A stretch of 37,593 bases of DNA from an uncultured Bacteroidota bacterium (GTDB lineage: Bacteria; Bacteroidota; Bacteroidia; AKYH767-A; JABDAW01). The notes beneath the pieces were generated by a model, which was given only the letters and a program-made list of their open reading frames with translations, was not told where the DNA came from and did not search any database. The position numbers and the translations under genes were made by a program. The stretch's first letter is position 1; every line of letters begins with the position of its first letter. The DNA lies in the NCBI GenBank assembly GCA_903844645.1, contig CAIMUP010000088.1, positions 1 to 37,593 of the forward strand, written 5' to 3'. Of the stretch, positions 8,100 through 16,964 are shown one piece after another.

Positions 8100-10748
8100 A
8101 TGAAGATTGTTGACATAAGAGCAATGCGCGGTCCGAATTACTGGAGCATCTGGAGACATAAACTAATCGTGATGCGATTAGATATTGAGGACTTGGAGAA
8201 GTTACCAACGAATACTTTACCGGGCTTTTCGGAACGATTGGAGAAGCAATTCCCTACGATGAAATCACACCGCTGCAGCGAAGACTTTGAAGGTGGTTTC
8301 TTTCATCGCGTAAAAGAAGGAACCTGGATGGGGCATGTCGTAGAACACATCGCTTTGGAGATTCAAACCCTTGCCGGGATGGATGTCGGTTTCGGTCGTA
8401 CACGCAGCACAGGAGAGGAAGGAATCTATAGTGTTGTCTTCGCTTACATGGAAGAAAAGGTGGGTGTTTATGCTGCAAAGGCTGCTGTTCGCATTGCAGA
8501 TGCTTTGGTCAAGAATGTTGCTTATGACATAACAGAAGACATCCAAACCATGCGTGAGATAAGGGAAGATGAACGTCTTGGTCCATCCACAGGTTCCATC
8601 GTAGATGAAGCTAAGAGCCGCGGCATTCCTTGGATAAGATTGAATCGCCATTCGTTGGTTCAGCTTGGTTATGGCGTTAATCAAAGACGCATACAAGCCA
8701 CCATTACTAGCCAAACCGGTAGCATCGCAGTAGAGATTGCATGTGATAAAGAAGAGACAAAGAACTTGTTAGAAGCCTTCAGTATTCCTGTTCCTAAGGG
8801 TCGTATTATTTATGATGAAGAGGACTTGGAAATTGCTATTAATCGCATCGGATACCCTATCGTTCTCAAGCCAGTGAATGGTAATCATGGCAGGGGTGCA
8901 ACTATCAATGTTATGAATTGGGATGATGCGAAAGAGGCGTTGGTAGTGGCAAAGAAGATATCTCGTGGTGTTATTGTAGAGAAGTTCATTACAGGTTTTG
9001 ACTACCGTGTATTGGTAGTTAATTATAAGTTTGTGGCTGCTGCAAAACGTACACCAGCAATGGTTGTTGGCGATGGTAAATCTACGATACAAGAATTAAT
9101 TAATGTTGTAAACAGCGATCCACGTAGAGGTTACGGACATGAGAAGGTACTTACTGCAATCAAGGTTGATGATAGCACCATGAATATTTTGGAAGATCAT
9201 AAACTTACATTGAGTTCGGTTCTTGCTAAGGGAGAAGGCTTGCATCTCAAGGCTACTGCCAATCTTAGCACCGGAGGTACTTCCACTGATGTTACTGATA
9301 TAGTGCACCCTAATAATATCTTCATGGCGGAGCGTATTGCTAAGATCATTGGCTTGGATATATGTGGTATTGATATTATGTCACCTGATATTTCTGTTCA
9401 GTTAAAAGAGAATAATGGAGCCGTTCTTGAGGTTAATGCAGCACCAGGTTTTCGTATGCACATTGCGCCTACAGAAGGACTTCCACACAATGTTGCAGAG
9501 CCTGTTATTGATATGCTTTATCCTCCGGGAAGTTCTAATCGTATTCCTATCATTGCCGTTTCCGGTACGAATGGTAAGACTACTACTACTCGTTTGATTG
9601 CTCACATTGTGAAGACTATGGGATACAAAGTTGGGTTCACTACAACCGATGGTATTTATATTCAAAACAGGATGATGGAACAGGGAGATTGCACAGGTCC
9701 TATGAGTGCAGAGTTTGTATTGAAAGATCCTACGGTAAACTTTGCTGTTCTGGAATGTGCAAGAGGCGGTATCCTAAAGGCTGGCTTAGGTTTCCATAAT
9801 TGTAATATCGGGATTGTTACGAACGTTGCTTCTGATCATCTGGGTCTTAAGTCTATTAATACTTTAGAAGAGATGGCGCGGGTAAAAGCTGTTGTTCCGG
9901 AGAGTGTTTTGCCTGATGGTTATGCTATTCTTAATGCTGATGATGAATTGGTATATAATATGCACAGAGGACTTGAGTGTAACGTCGCGTACTTCTCCTT
10001 AGATGAAAACAATCCTCATATAATCGAGCATACCAAGAGGGGTGGATTGGCGTGCATAGTGGAAAATGGCTACGTTACTATCTGTAAAGGGCTGTGGAAG
10101 ATTAGAGTTGATAAGGTTGTTAATATTCCTTTGACATTCTCTGGCAAAGCTATCTTTATGATACAGAATATTCTGCCGGCGGTGCTTGCTGGTTTCATTA
10201 ATAACTTTAAAATTGAGGATATGAGGCTTGCTCTGGAGACTTTTATTCCCAGTCCGACGCAGACTCCTGGTAGAATGAATTTGTTTCAGTTTAGAAAGTT
10301 CTCGGTCATGGTTGATTATGCGCACAACCCTGCCGGATTTATTGCGCTTGCTAAGTTTCTGGAGAAGATAGATGCCAAACCTAAGGTGGGCGTTATTGCT
10401 GGGGTGGGGGACAGGCGTGATGAGGACATTATAGAGCTTGGAGTGCTGGCGGCAAGGATGTTTGACGAGATAATCATACGCCAAGATAAGAACTTACGTG
10501 GTAGAACGGAGGAGAACATTATTGAACTTATTGTTGAGGGTATTCATCGGCAGGATGCGGGGCGTGGTGCGAAGGTGTTTAATAGGGAAAGTGACGCGAT
10601 TGATTATGTTATTAAGCATGCAAAGAAGGGTTCTTTCATTACTATATGTAGTGACGTGGTTCCCGATGCCTTAGATCAGATTATGAGGTTTAAAGAGATT
10701 GACGACAAGTTCGAAATCTCGAATGCCGATATTCCTAATCAGCATTAA
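8100..10748 (+). CDS. cphA: cyanophycin synthetase
   Basis: An 882-residue enzyme, full length for CphA1 (about 870-900), that polymerises aspartate and arginine with two ATP per dipeptide unit. The N-terminal domain (about 1-160) is followed by an ATP-grasp domain (about 220-470) with the nucleotide-binding stretch around Lys257 (VLKPVNGNHGRGATINV). A Mur-ligase-like domain follows, with P-loop SGTNGKTTTT (from Ser488) and DYAHNPAGF further on. It is in an operon with cyanophycinase. Its last codons (from 10730, through the stop) form the first half-unit of the tandem array downstream. Codon use drifts toward T-ending codons in the 3' half. Confidence 0.97.
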   Translation: MKIVDIRAMRGPNYWSIWRHKLIVMRLDIEDLEKLPTNTLPGFSERLEKQFPTMKSHRCSEDFEGGFFHRVKEGTWMGHVVEHIALEIQTLAGMDVGFGRTRSTGEEGIYSVVFAYMEEKVGVYAAKAAVRIADALVKNVAYDITEDIQTMREIREDERLGPSTGSIVDEAKSRGIPWIRLNRHSLVQLGYGVNQRRIQATITSQTGSIAVEIACDKEETKNLLEAFSIPVPKGRIIYDEEDLEIAINRIGYPIVLKPVNGNHGRGATINVMNWDDAKEALVVAKKISRGVIVEKFITGFDYRVLVVNYKFVAAAKRTPAMVVGDGKSTIQELINVVNSDPRRGYGHEKVLTAIKVDDSTMNILEDHKLTLSSVLAKGEGLHLKATANLSTGGTSTDVTDIVHPNNIFMAERIAKIIGLDICGIDIMSPDISVQLKENNGAVLEVNAAPGFRMHIAPTEGLPHNVAEPVIDMLYPPGSSNRIPIIAVSGTNGKTTTTRLIAHIVKTMGYKVGFTTTDGIYIQNRMMEQGDCTGPMSAEFVLKDPTVNFAVLECARGGILKAGLGFHNCNIGIVTNVASDHLGLKSINTLEEMARVKAVVPESVLPDGYAILNADDELVYNMHRGLECNVAYFSLDENNPHIIEHTKRGGLACIVENGYVTICKGLWKIRVDKVVNIPLTFSGKAIFMIQNILPAVLAGFINNFKIEDMRLALETFIPSPTQTPGRMNLFQFRKFSVMVDYAHNPAGFIALAKFLEKIDAKPKVGVIAGVGDRRDEDIIELGVLAARMFDEIIIRQDKNLRGRTEENIIELIVEGIHRQDAGRGAKVFNRESDAIDYVIKHAKKGSFITICSDVVPDALDQIMRFKEIDDKFEISNADIPNQH

Positions 10749-11862
10749 GCAACCAACAATCGGTCGGTTGGTATTCCTAATTGGCATTAAGCAATTGTAA
10801 ATCGGTCGGTTGGTATTCCTAATTGGCATTAAGCAATTATAAATCGGTCGGCTGGTATCGGAAAAACGAATTCTGGTATTGGAAAAACGAATTCTGGTAT
10901 CGGAAAAATGAATTCTGGTATTGGAAAAACGAATTCTGGTATCGGAAAAACGAATTCTGGTATCGGAAAAACGAATTTTGGTATCGGAACTTCTGGTTTT
11001 GGTACTGTAATTTGCAGTTACAATACTGTTCCTGCCTCGAACAATACCAAAACTCCCACGAACAATACCAAAACTCCCTCGAACAATACCGAAACTTCGG
11101 TTTTCAATACCATTAGAATGAGTTTTCATACCATTCGAATGAGTTTTCATACCATTGGAAGGCGTTTCAATACCATTAAAATGAGCTTTTATACCAAAGG
11201 AATAAAAAAACATATGTTTTTTTTTAGTTGCAATACCAAAAGTCAGTTTACTGGTATTGCTCCCCGTAGCAGCGGTATCAAAACTCGCAGGACTGGTATT
11301 GAAACTCCGAGTTTTGGTATTGGAACTCCGAGGAGCAGTATTGAAACGGTCGGGAACAGTATTGCAACTAAAAAAAACATATGTTTTTTATAAAATGTGG
11401 TATTGGAACTCAAAAAAGAGGTATTACAAGAGCTACCACCAATACCAAAACTCCCGAGAGCAATACCAAAACTCCCGCGAAGAATACCAAAACTCTCTCG
11501 AGCAATACCAAAATTCTCTCGAGCAATACTAAAACTCCCTAGAACAATACCGAAACTCTATCGAGAAATACCAACACTCCCTCGAAGAATACCAAAACTC
11601 ACTCGAGCAATACTAAAACTCCCTCGAACAATACCAAATCTCCCGCGAACAATACCAAATCTCCCGCGAGCAATACCGGAACTCCCGCGAACAATACCGG
11701 AACTCCCGCGAGCAATACCGGAACTCACTTGAACAATACCGGAACTCACTTGAACAATACCAACACTCTCGCGAACAATACCGGAACTCTCGCGAACAAT
11801 ACCGGAACTCCCGAGAACAGTATTGTAATCGGGAATTGCGATACCAAATCTGATTCTGCAAG
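10730..11862. repeat. 21-bp register array C (1.1-kb mosaic)
   Basis: Three 42-bp units (10730-10855), the first starting inside the end of cphA, contain TATTCCTAA, GCATTAAGCAA and ATCGGTCGG. They pass without a break into 48 units at 10856-11862: 47 of 21 bp and one of 20 bp (11360-11379). Every one of the 48 starts with TA, usually inside RRTAYY (GGTATT/GGTATC or the reverse AATACC/AATACT). The other 15 bp change in blocks: GGAAAAACGAATTCT, then CAAAACTCCCTCG, ATTAGAATGAGTTTT, and GGAACTCCCGCG types. Orientation switches about four times. It fills the gap between cphA and the converging ABC permease. An 11-bp inverse of the cphA-tail motif (TTGCTTAATGC, 11865-11875) closes the far end. No gene is called here; 11876-12007 holds nothing recognisable except a weak hairpin (11869-11890). 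Confidence 0.95.
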
Positions 11863-12007
11863 CCTTGCTTAATGCTTTTATAGGCATTAAATGGCGGCTA
11901 CCATTATGGGAGTTGGGGGTTTAAGGACTTAACTTATGGAATTCCTTATCGGTCGGGTGGGGAAGGGGTGTGGTTTCTTAACTATTGGTACCGGTGCCGC
12001 GGGTTTT

Positions 12008-13498
12008 CTATGCGGATGTTTGGGCAATCGTGCTGTTAATTGATTTCCACTTATTGGAAAGCAGATAAATCATTATGGAAGCCTCGGCAAGAGGTGCGGC
12101 GAGCATTAGAAAGGTACCAGATTGGTCGGTAGGATAAAACAAGAAGCCGATAGAGGAACTGCGGATGATGAGAGGAATAACAATGTAGAGAATTAGAAGG
12201 TATAAGATGGCGGTAGTGTCTGCTCTCTTGTTTTTTCTCATGATGTTCACGTAAAGAACGATAGCGATGTCGCGGATTAGGAATCCAAAGATGGCGAAAG
12301 GGGCTATGGTGAGGGTTGATTTGATACCTTCTAACTTGGCAAGGAAGTAGTTGCTGGTGAAAAGGGTACCGATGGTGGGGGCATCGAATATGGAATCGGG
12401 CATTGTGATAATGGTGATGGAAGTTATGATACCGGAGACGGCGACAAAGAGTAGGGTAACGGTCCAGAGAGGTAGGATGGAGTAGAGTTTGGCAGTGTTT
12501 CTGTCGCGGAAGGATTTGAAAATGGTTCGGTAGTTAATGATTTCTTTGGGTTCGATAATGGTTAGCAAAAAAGCGGTAATGACATAGCCGATAAACATAG
12601 TGGCGGCGGCGATAACAATAGCAGTATGGAGGCTCCAGGTTGCGTTTTGCCCGACAATGAAACCAGAGTTGAAGATTGCGGATGTGGTCAGGAAAAGAAC
12701 CCACCATTTGAGCCCGTGAGTGTATTGTAATTCGGTTCGCATGGTACGATAAAGCCCGGCAACAACCCAGCAAGTGTAAAAAAGAATAGATAATAAGCTG
12801 CGGAAAGCACCTAAGTTGATTCCATACCAATTGGCTTTCTCTCTTAGGAGATATTGGAGGTTGGCAGAGGTATAGAAACCCCATCCTATCATCATGAAGA
12901 AGATGGGAAGGAGTATGATTGTGGTGCCTTTGATCTTGTTTCTTCCGTCTCCCTTTTTCATTTGCATTAATGAGGCAAGGATGGCGACGGTTTGGACCGT
13001 GATTGCCATGAGAACAGTACTGAAAGTCTGGATAACATATAGGAAAAGGCTGTGATGAGGTCTTCCGGGTTCGATTGTGGTTGCGTTCTCGGTAGCAATA
13101 GAACCTAAGGTGGCAAAAAGGTTAATGATGAGGCAAATTACACCACCATACCAGTTGTAAATAGTACTTCCGAAGAGTTTTCCGATAGTCATTTTCCAGG
13201 GAGAAAGGGTGGACATCCGCTGCCAGTCCCATGTGCGGCTGTTATACTCATCGAGGACGCCGTCAGAGGCATTCTTGGCACCCCAAAGGATAGTAATAAT
13301 CATGAAAGCGATAGAGGAATATCGGGCTAAGTAGTCGTATTGATTCTCTGCGGAATAGGCGGTGATCTGGGAGGTACTTAATACCAAAAAAGAAAGCAGA
13401 CAAAGGATGACAGGCATAGCAACCAAGCGTTGTTTGCTAAGTTCTAAGTACATATTACGAGCTAATTCGGGGTTTCGGGTAAGGATTTTTGTATTCAT
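12008..13498 (-). CDS. ABC transporter permease
   Basis: A 496-residue integral membrane protein with about ten or more hydrophobic segments (for example MPVILCLLSFLVLSTSQI near residue 28 and FMIITILWGA near residue 76). An N-terminal cytoplasmic stretch is followed by a segment reading YNSRTWDWQRMSTLSPWKM, as in ABC-2-type permeases. Its start codon shares one base with the stop of the ATPase gene (TAATG), so the two are translationally coupled and form one exporter. The substrate is unknown. The family is assigned from hydrophobicity and the partner gene more than from sequence motifs. Confidence 0.85.
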   Translation of the reverse strand: MNTKILTRNPELARNMYLELSKQRLVAMPVILCLLSFLVLSTSQITAYSAENQYDYLARYSSIAFMIITILWGAKNASDGVLDEYNSRTWDWQRMSTLSPWKMTIGKLFGSTIYNWYGGVICLIINLFATLGSIATENATTIEPGRPHHSLFLYVIQTFSTVLMAITVQTVAILASLMQMKKGDGRNKIKGTTIILLPIFFMMIGWGFYTSANLQYLLREKANWYGINLGAFRSLLSILFYTCWVVAGLYRTMRTELQYTHGLKWWVLFLTTSAIFNSGFIVGQNATWSLHTAIVIAAATMFIGYVITAFLLTIIEPKEIINYRTIFKSFRDRNTAKLYSILPLWTVTLLFVAVSGIITSITIITMPDSIFDAPTIGTLFTSNYFLAKLEGIKSTLTIAPFAIFGFLIRDIAIVLYVNIMRKNKRADTTAILYLLILYIVIPLIIRSSSIGFLFYPTDQSGTFLMLAAPLAEASIMIYLLSNKWKSINSTIAQTSA

Positions 13499-14424
13499 TA
13501 TAGTTGGTTTCTTTGGTTAGTGATTGTTCTTATGTATTCGTCTTGCATATTTACTTTGTATTCTCCATATTCGTTTGGTTGGATGCCTTGTTCGAGGAGG
13601 TATTGTAGTAGTTTCTTTCGTCCCATTTCGAATTCATTCAGTTGAATGATCAATTGCGCTTCCCTCACTTCTATATGTTTGATGGCGGCTATTCCATTCA
13701 GCTTTGCCAGTAGCGATTCTGGGACTTCATCTAATAATATTTGCAGCACTACCATGCCTTCTTCTTTGCCTTGTTGCATTACTTGTTGTTCCACTATCAA
13801 ACCGTTATTCAGCACTAGCATATCGGTACAATAATCTTCTAATTCAGCCAGGATATGTGATGAAACAAGCATCGTCATTCCTGTTTTATTCAGCCCTACT
13901 AATAGTGATGAAAGCGCATACCTTGCTTCGGGGTCTAAGCCTGATGCTGGTTCATCGAGCAGTAATACTTTCGGGTGATGAATGATGGCTTGCGCAATGC
14001 CTACCCGTTGCCTCATTCCGCGAGATAGTTTACTGATTTCTTTATCACAAAATGAACTTAAATCAACCTTTTCAATCGCCCATTGAACGGCTTCACTGGC
14101 GGCTTCGACATCAGGATTCCGGCTACAGGCAACGTATAGGAGGCTATCCATCACTTTCATTTCATCATACAAACCGAAAAAATCGGAGAGGTATCCTATA
14201 TTCCGATGTGCCTCTCTGGGGTCTTCGATGACATCAATGTTATTCACCGAAATGCTGCCGGTAAGCGGTTTTTGCAACGCTGCCAAGCATCGAAGGAGGG
14301 TTGTTTTGCCGGCTCCATTAGGTCCTACCAAGGCGGTAATACTACCTTCTTTGATAGTGAATGAAATATTGTTGAGAGCCTTCTTATCAACATATTCATA
14401 GCTAAGATTCTTTACTGTAATCAT
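13498..14424 (-). CDS. ABC transporter ATP-binding protein
   Basis: A 308-residue ATPase. The Walker A motif is GPNGAGKTT (residues 34-42), the signature is LSRGM (133-137), Walker B is VLLLDEP (153-159) and the switch histidine is His190 (VSSH). The C-terminal extension of about 90 residues is typical of ABC-2-type exporters. The start was set at 14424 (MITVKNLSYEY): a longer ORF beginning at 14445 would start inside the -7 box at 14443-14450. The gene is directly coupled to the permease downstream. Confidence 0.95.
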   Translation of the reverse strand: MITVKNLSYEYVDKKALNNISFTIKEGSITALVGPNGAGKTTLLRCLAALQKPLTGSISVNNIDVIEDPREAHRNIGYLSDFFGLYDEMKVMDSLLYVACSRNPDVEAASEAVQWAIEKVDLSSFCDKEISKLSRGMRQRVGIAQAIIHHPKVLLLDEPASGLDPEARYALSSLLVGLNKTGMTMLVSSHILAELEDYCTDMLVLNNGLIVEQQVMQQGKEEGMVVLQILLDEVPESLLAKLNGIAAIKHIEVREAQLIIQLNEFEMGRKKLLQYLLEQGIQPNEYGEYKVNMQDEYIRTITNQRNQL

Positions 14425-14442
14425 GATGTATATTATTCGGGG

Positions 14443-14450
14443 CAAAGATA
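14443..14450 (-). promoter_or_regulatory. -7 box TATCTTTG for the ABC operon
   Basis: On the minus strand TATCTTTG is followed by CCCCG, 18 nt before the ATG at 14424. It defines a short leader and rules out the upstream ATG at 14445. Confidence 0.6.
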
Positions 14451-14496
14451 AATTTTTATGGGATAATAAAGGGAACGAAAAGCGAAAAGAGACATT

Positions 14497-14727
14497 CTTA
14501 CTGCGGGTTCAAATCTTCTTATTGCGGGTTCAAATCTTCTTAATGCGGGTTCAAATCTTCTTAGTGCAGGCTCAAATCTTCTTAGTGCAGGTCTTAATCT
14601 TCTTAGTGCAGGTTTGAATCTTCTTAGTGCAGGTTTGAATCTTCTTAGTGCAGGTTCAAATCTTCTTAGTGCGGGTCTTAATCTTCTTAGTGCAGGTCTT
14701 AATCTTCTTAGTGCAGGTTCAAATCTT
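14497..14727. repeat. 21-bp tandem array D (11 units)
   Basis: Eleven 21-bp units of the type CTTAGTGCAGGTTCAAATCT. The first three have CTTACTGCGGG, CTTATTGCGGG and CTTAATGCGGG, and the inner bases alternate between GGTTCAAAT, GGTCTTAAT and GGTTTGAAT. It lies between the 3' end of cmk and the promoter of the ABC operon. The remaining 14728-14805 shows nothing recognisable. Confidence 0.95.
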
Positions 14728-14805
14728 CTTATGTTTAGTGTCTTCCTCCACTTTTTTACTATCTAATTAAGCGGTATTTTACAACACTTTATAGATTTCA
14801 AGGAA

Positions 14806-15510
14806 TCACACCCTCCGTTCCACGAATAACTCCAGCACGAATTCCAACGATTCCTTCTGCGAGAGAATGGTATTATCCAAAACAATGGCATCCTTCGCCT
14901 GGAGTAATGGGCTTTCGTTCCGATGCGTATCATCATAATCGCGCTGCCGAAGGTTTTCTTTCACCTCCTCCAGCGTCGTAGCAATATTTTTATCGGTCAG
15001 TTCCTTGAACCTGCGACGGGCACGTTCATCAATATCTGCGGTCATAAATATTTTTAGTTCGGCATCCGGAAAAACCACTGTGCCTATATCGCGACCATCC
15101 ATCACCACGCCCTTATTCTTACCTAATTCCTGTTGAATGGCAACCAATTTCTGTCGCACTTCTTTGAGGGTAGAAACCGTGCTCACATTTAATGAAACAT
15201 CCATCTGCCGAATCTCTTTTTCAACATTACGCCCATTCAAACAAACTTCATACGAATTCGTGTCCGTGTTCTTTTCAAAGTTAATAGTAATCTTATCCAA
15301 GTAGGTATTTAATAACTCTTTGTTGGAGTCCGTTTGGAGGGATGAAATGGAAATCTTATGCTCCAAAAAGTAAAGCGTAACCGCACGATACATCGCCCCC
15401 GAATCCACAAATAAATACCCCAATTCCTTCGCTAAGGTCTTGGCAAGCGTACTCTTCCCACACGATGAATATCCATCAACAGCAATGGTTAATTTAGGTT
15501 CGAGATTCAC
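14806..15510 (-). CDS. cmk: cytidylate kinase
   Basis: A 234-residue P-loop kinase that phosphorylates CMP and dCMP. The P-loop is GYSSCGKST (residues 13-21), followed by the nucleotide-binding block FVDSGAMYRAVTLYF. The substrate motif VMDGRDIGTVVFPDAELKIF and the lid DIDERARRRFKE are also present. Length and order are normal. It starts 27 bp after the end of porQ on the same strand, so the two are probably co-transcribed. From memory, cmk next to porQ is a recurring arrangement in Bacteroidota. Confidence 0.97.
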   Translation of the reverse strand: MNLEPKLTIAVDGYSSCGKSTLAKTLAKELGYLFVDSGAMYRAVTLYFLEHKISISSLQTDSNKELLNTYLDKITINFEKNTDTNSYEVCLNGRNVEKEIRQMDVSLNVSTVSTLKEVRQKLVAIQQELGKNKGVVMDGRDIGTVVFPDAELKIFMTADIDERARRRFKELTDKNIATTLEEVKENLRQRDYDDTHRNESPLLQAKDAIVLDNTILSQKESLEFVLELFVERRV

Positions 15511-15537
15511 GGTTTAATGTTTAAGGATAAGGACAAC

Positions 15538-16605
15538 TTACAGCCTTTTCTTAGTAAAGAATTCCGAAAGATTCGTAACCAAAGTGAAGTGATTCGAGCC
15601 GCCCACCGGGGAATAAATAGCATATCCATAACTAAAATTAAACTTGGAAATACGCACCCCAATTCCGAATGAAAGCCCCGCAGAAAAGTTATTCGCTATC
15701 TTTAATTCCTTCCTTCGCTCATAATTATATCCGAAGCGGAGGTTGATATTCTTAGAGATTAACACTTCCATTCCGACCACCACATGCCGCATTATTTTAT
15801 CCCCAAAAGTGTTCTTCGCAAAGGTGGTATCACCCGATACAGGGTCAATGGTAATCGAATCTTTCGGGTTGATGTATGATATATCGAATTGCTCCAGATG
15901 CCTTGCCGTGATTGAGAAGCGGAAGGGAGTATGCTTTAATCTTTTCGACATCGCCAGCTCCACTTCAAAGGGCAAAGATTCCCGATTTCCCGGACGGTAG
16001 GTGGTGATTTGTGCACCGATATTCTTAATGACTGCCGCCAAGGTGAACTCATGTTTCTTGCTGTAATAAGTCCCCGCAATATCTACCGCCATCCCCAAAG
16101 AATTATATTGCTCCAGCGAAGAATAAATCGTTTTGAGATTGGCACCGATAGAGAAATTAGTATCAATCACCTTCCCCCAACCGATGTTTAAATCATAATC
16201 GCCGGCAGAGAAATGATTCGTAAGATTGCCCACCGAATCCGTTCCTTGGAAGTCACCATAGTTGACAAAGTGCATACTTACACCGAATGTTCCTGCCCTT
16301 CCGGCATCCATAGCGTAAGCAACATATCCCCAATTAATACCCGAGAAATAGCTGACATAACTAATCGAAAACTGGTTGCTCATCGAGGAATCCAACAAAG
16401 AAGGATTCTGAAAAGCAGAGTTCACATCACTATCGCGGACGGCTATGTTTTGCCCACCCATCGCCGCAATACGGGCAGAGGAAGGAAGGTTGAGAAATTG
16501 ATAAGTACCGCTACCCCCAATCTGGGCACGGCTTTGTTGGGCAAGGCTCATGCAAAGAAAGACGAGAACTTGTATTGCGAGAAAAGTAACCTGTTTTATT
16601 TTCAT
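15538..16605 (-). CDS. porQ: type IX secretion system protein PorQ
   Basis: A 355-residue outer-membrane beta-barrel of the FadL/PorV-like group. The signal peptide ends near AQQSRAQ, and the mature protein begins with the PorQ landmark IGGSGTYQFLNLPSSARIA, then GGQNIAVRDSDVN and ALQNPSLL-like and GINWGYVAYAMDAGRAGTF segments. PorQ acts in the attachment complex of the T9SS, which processes proteins carrying C-terminal sorting domains such as the three encoded in this window. The start is supported by the near-consensus box TTACTTTG six bases before the ATG. Confidence 0.92.
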   Translation of the reverse strand: MKIKQVTFLAIQVLVFLCMSLAQQSRAQIGGSGTYQFLNLPSSARIAAMGGQNIAVRDSDVNSAFQNPSLLDSSMSNQFSISYVSYFSGINWGYVAYAMDAGRAGTFGVSMHFVNYGDFQGTDSVGNLTNHFSAGDYDLNIGWGKVIDTNFSIGANLKTIYSSLEQYNSLGMAVDIAGTYYSKKHEFTLAAVIKNIGAQITTYRPGNRESLPFEVELAMSKRLKHTPFRFSITARHLEQFDISYINPKDSITIDPVSGDTTFAKNTFGDKIMRHVVVGMEVLISKNINLRFGYNYERRKELKIANNFSAGLSFGIGVRISKFNFSYGYAIYSPVGGSNHFTLVTNLSEFFTKKRL

Positions 16606-16610
16606 TGGGG

Positions 16611-16618
16611 CAAAGTAA
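16611..16618 (-). promoter_or_regulatory. -7-like box TTACTTTG before porQ
   Basis: Minus-strand TTACTTTG followed by CCCCA ends six bases before the ATG. Transcription from it would give an mRNA with almost no leader. Confidence 0.45.
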
Positions 16619-16733
16619 GCGAAATTTCAGGAAACTTAACGGGCATAGGGGGGATAATATTTGAATACAGATTGGGTCTGTTCATGAAAACTAATTTAGC
16701 GATGGCGGTAACGCAACCTAAAGTGGCATTGTA

Positions 16734-16807
16734 GAGACGGAAAACATAGTCGAAGAAACGTAAAACATAGTTGAAGAGACGAACAACACAGTTGTACAGA
16801 CGAACAG
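16734..16807. repeat. short 21-bp array E (3.5 units)
   Basis: Units of 21 bp starting GAGACGGAAAACATAGTCGA, GAAACGTAAAACATAGTTGA and GAGACGAACAACACAGTTGT, then a partial one. It is the smallest and most diverged array, in the divergent gap between porQ and the hydrolase gene. Confidence 0.8.
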
Positions 16808-16814
16808 CTCCCAC

Positions 16815-16899
16815 TGGTCAGGATGTTCGGTAATCTGATGTCGTATGCGCTGGTCGAGATTTGTAATCTCGTCCCCAGAGTTAGGGATTTCCAATCCCG
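16815..16899 (+). repeat. REP-like double-hairpin element, copy 1
   Basis: About 85 bp that include GGATGTTCGGTAATCTGATG, the perfect hairpin CGAGATT-TGT-AATCTCG, then GTCCC, and a second hairpin GGGATT-TCC-AATCCC. Copies 2 (17906-17989) and 3 (18647-18729) are nearly identical and in the same orientation. It lies just upstream of the -7 box of the hydrolase gene. Confidence 0.9.
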
Positions 16900-16908
16900 C
16901 CGAATACT

Positions 16909-16916
16909 TACCTTTG
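16909..16916 (+). promoter_or_regulatory. -7 box TACCTTTG before the hydrolase
   Basis: TACCTTTG followed by CCCCC lies 48 bp before the ATG at 16965, directly after REP-like copy 1. No convincing -33 box was found. Confidence 0.5.
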
Positions 16917-16964
16917 CCCCCGATAAATTAACTATTAAAGCCTCTGTAATTAAATCTTAAAACA

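Noticed and set aside
10730-11862. CRISPR array
   Set aside because: The anchor is only about six bases and the spacing 15 bp, far too short for a CRISPR repeat and spacer; orientation flips and no cas genes are near.
10671-11887. Several ORFs of 80-180 codons on both strands across array C
   Set aside because: They consist of heptapeptide repeats that arise because a 21-bp unit without a stop stays open. No promoter, start context or non-repeat domain supports any one frame.
12008-14424. Gliding-motility GldA/GldF pair
   Set aside because: The gene order is an ABC exporter, but I see no specific Gld sequence feature and the permease is a single long protein.
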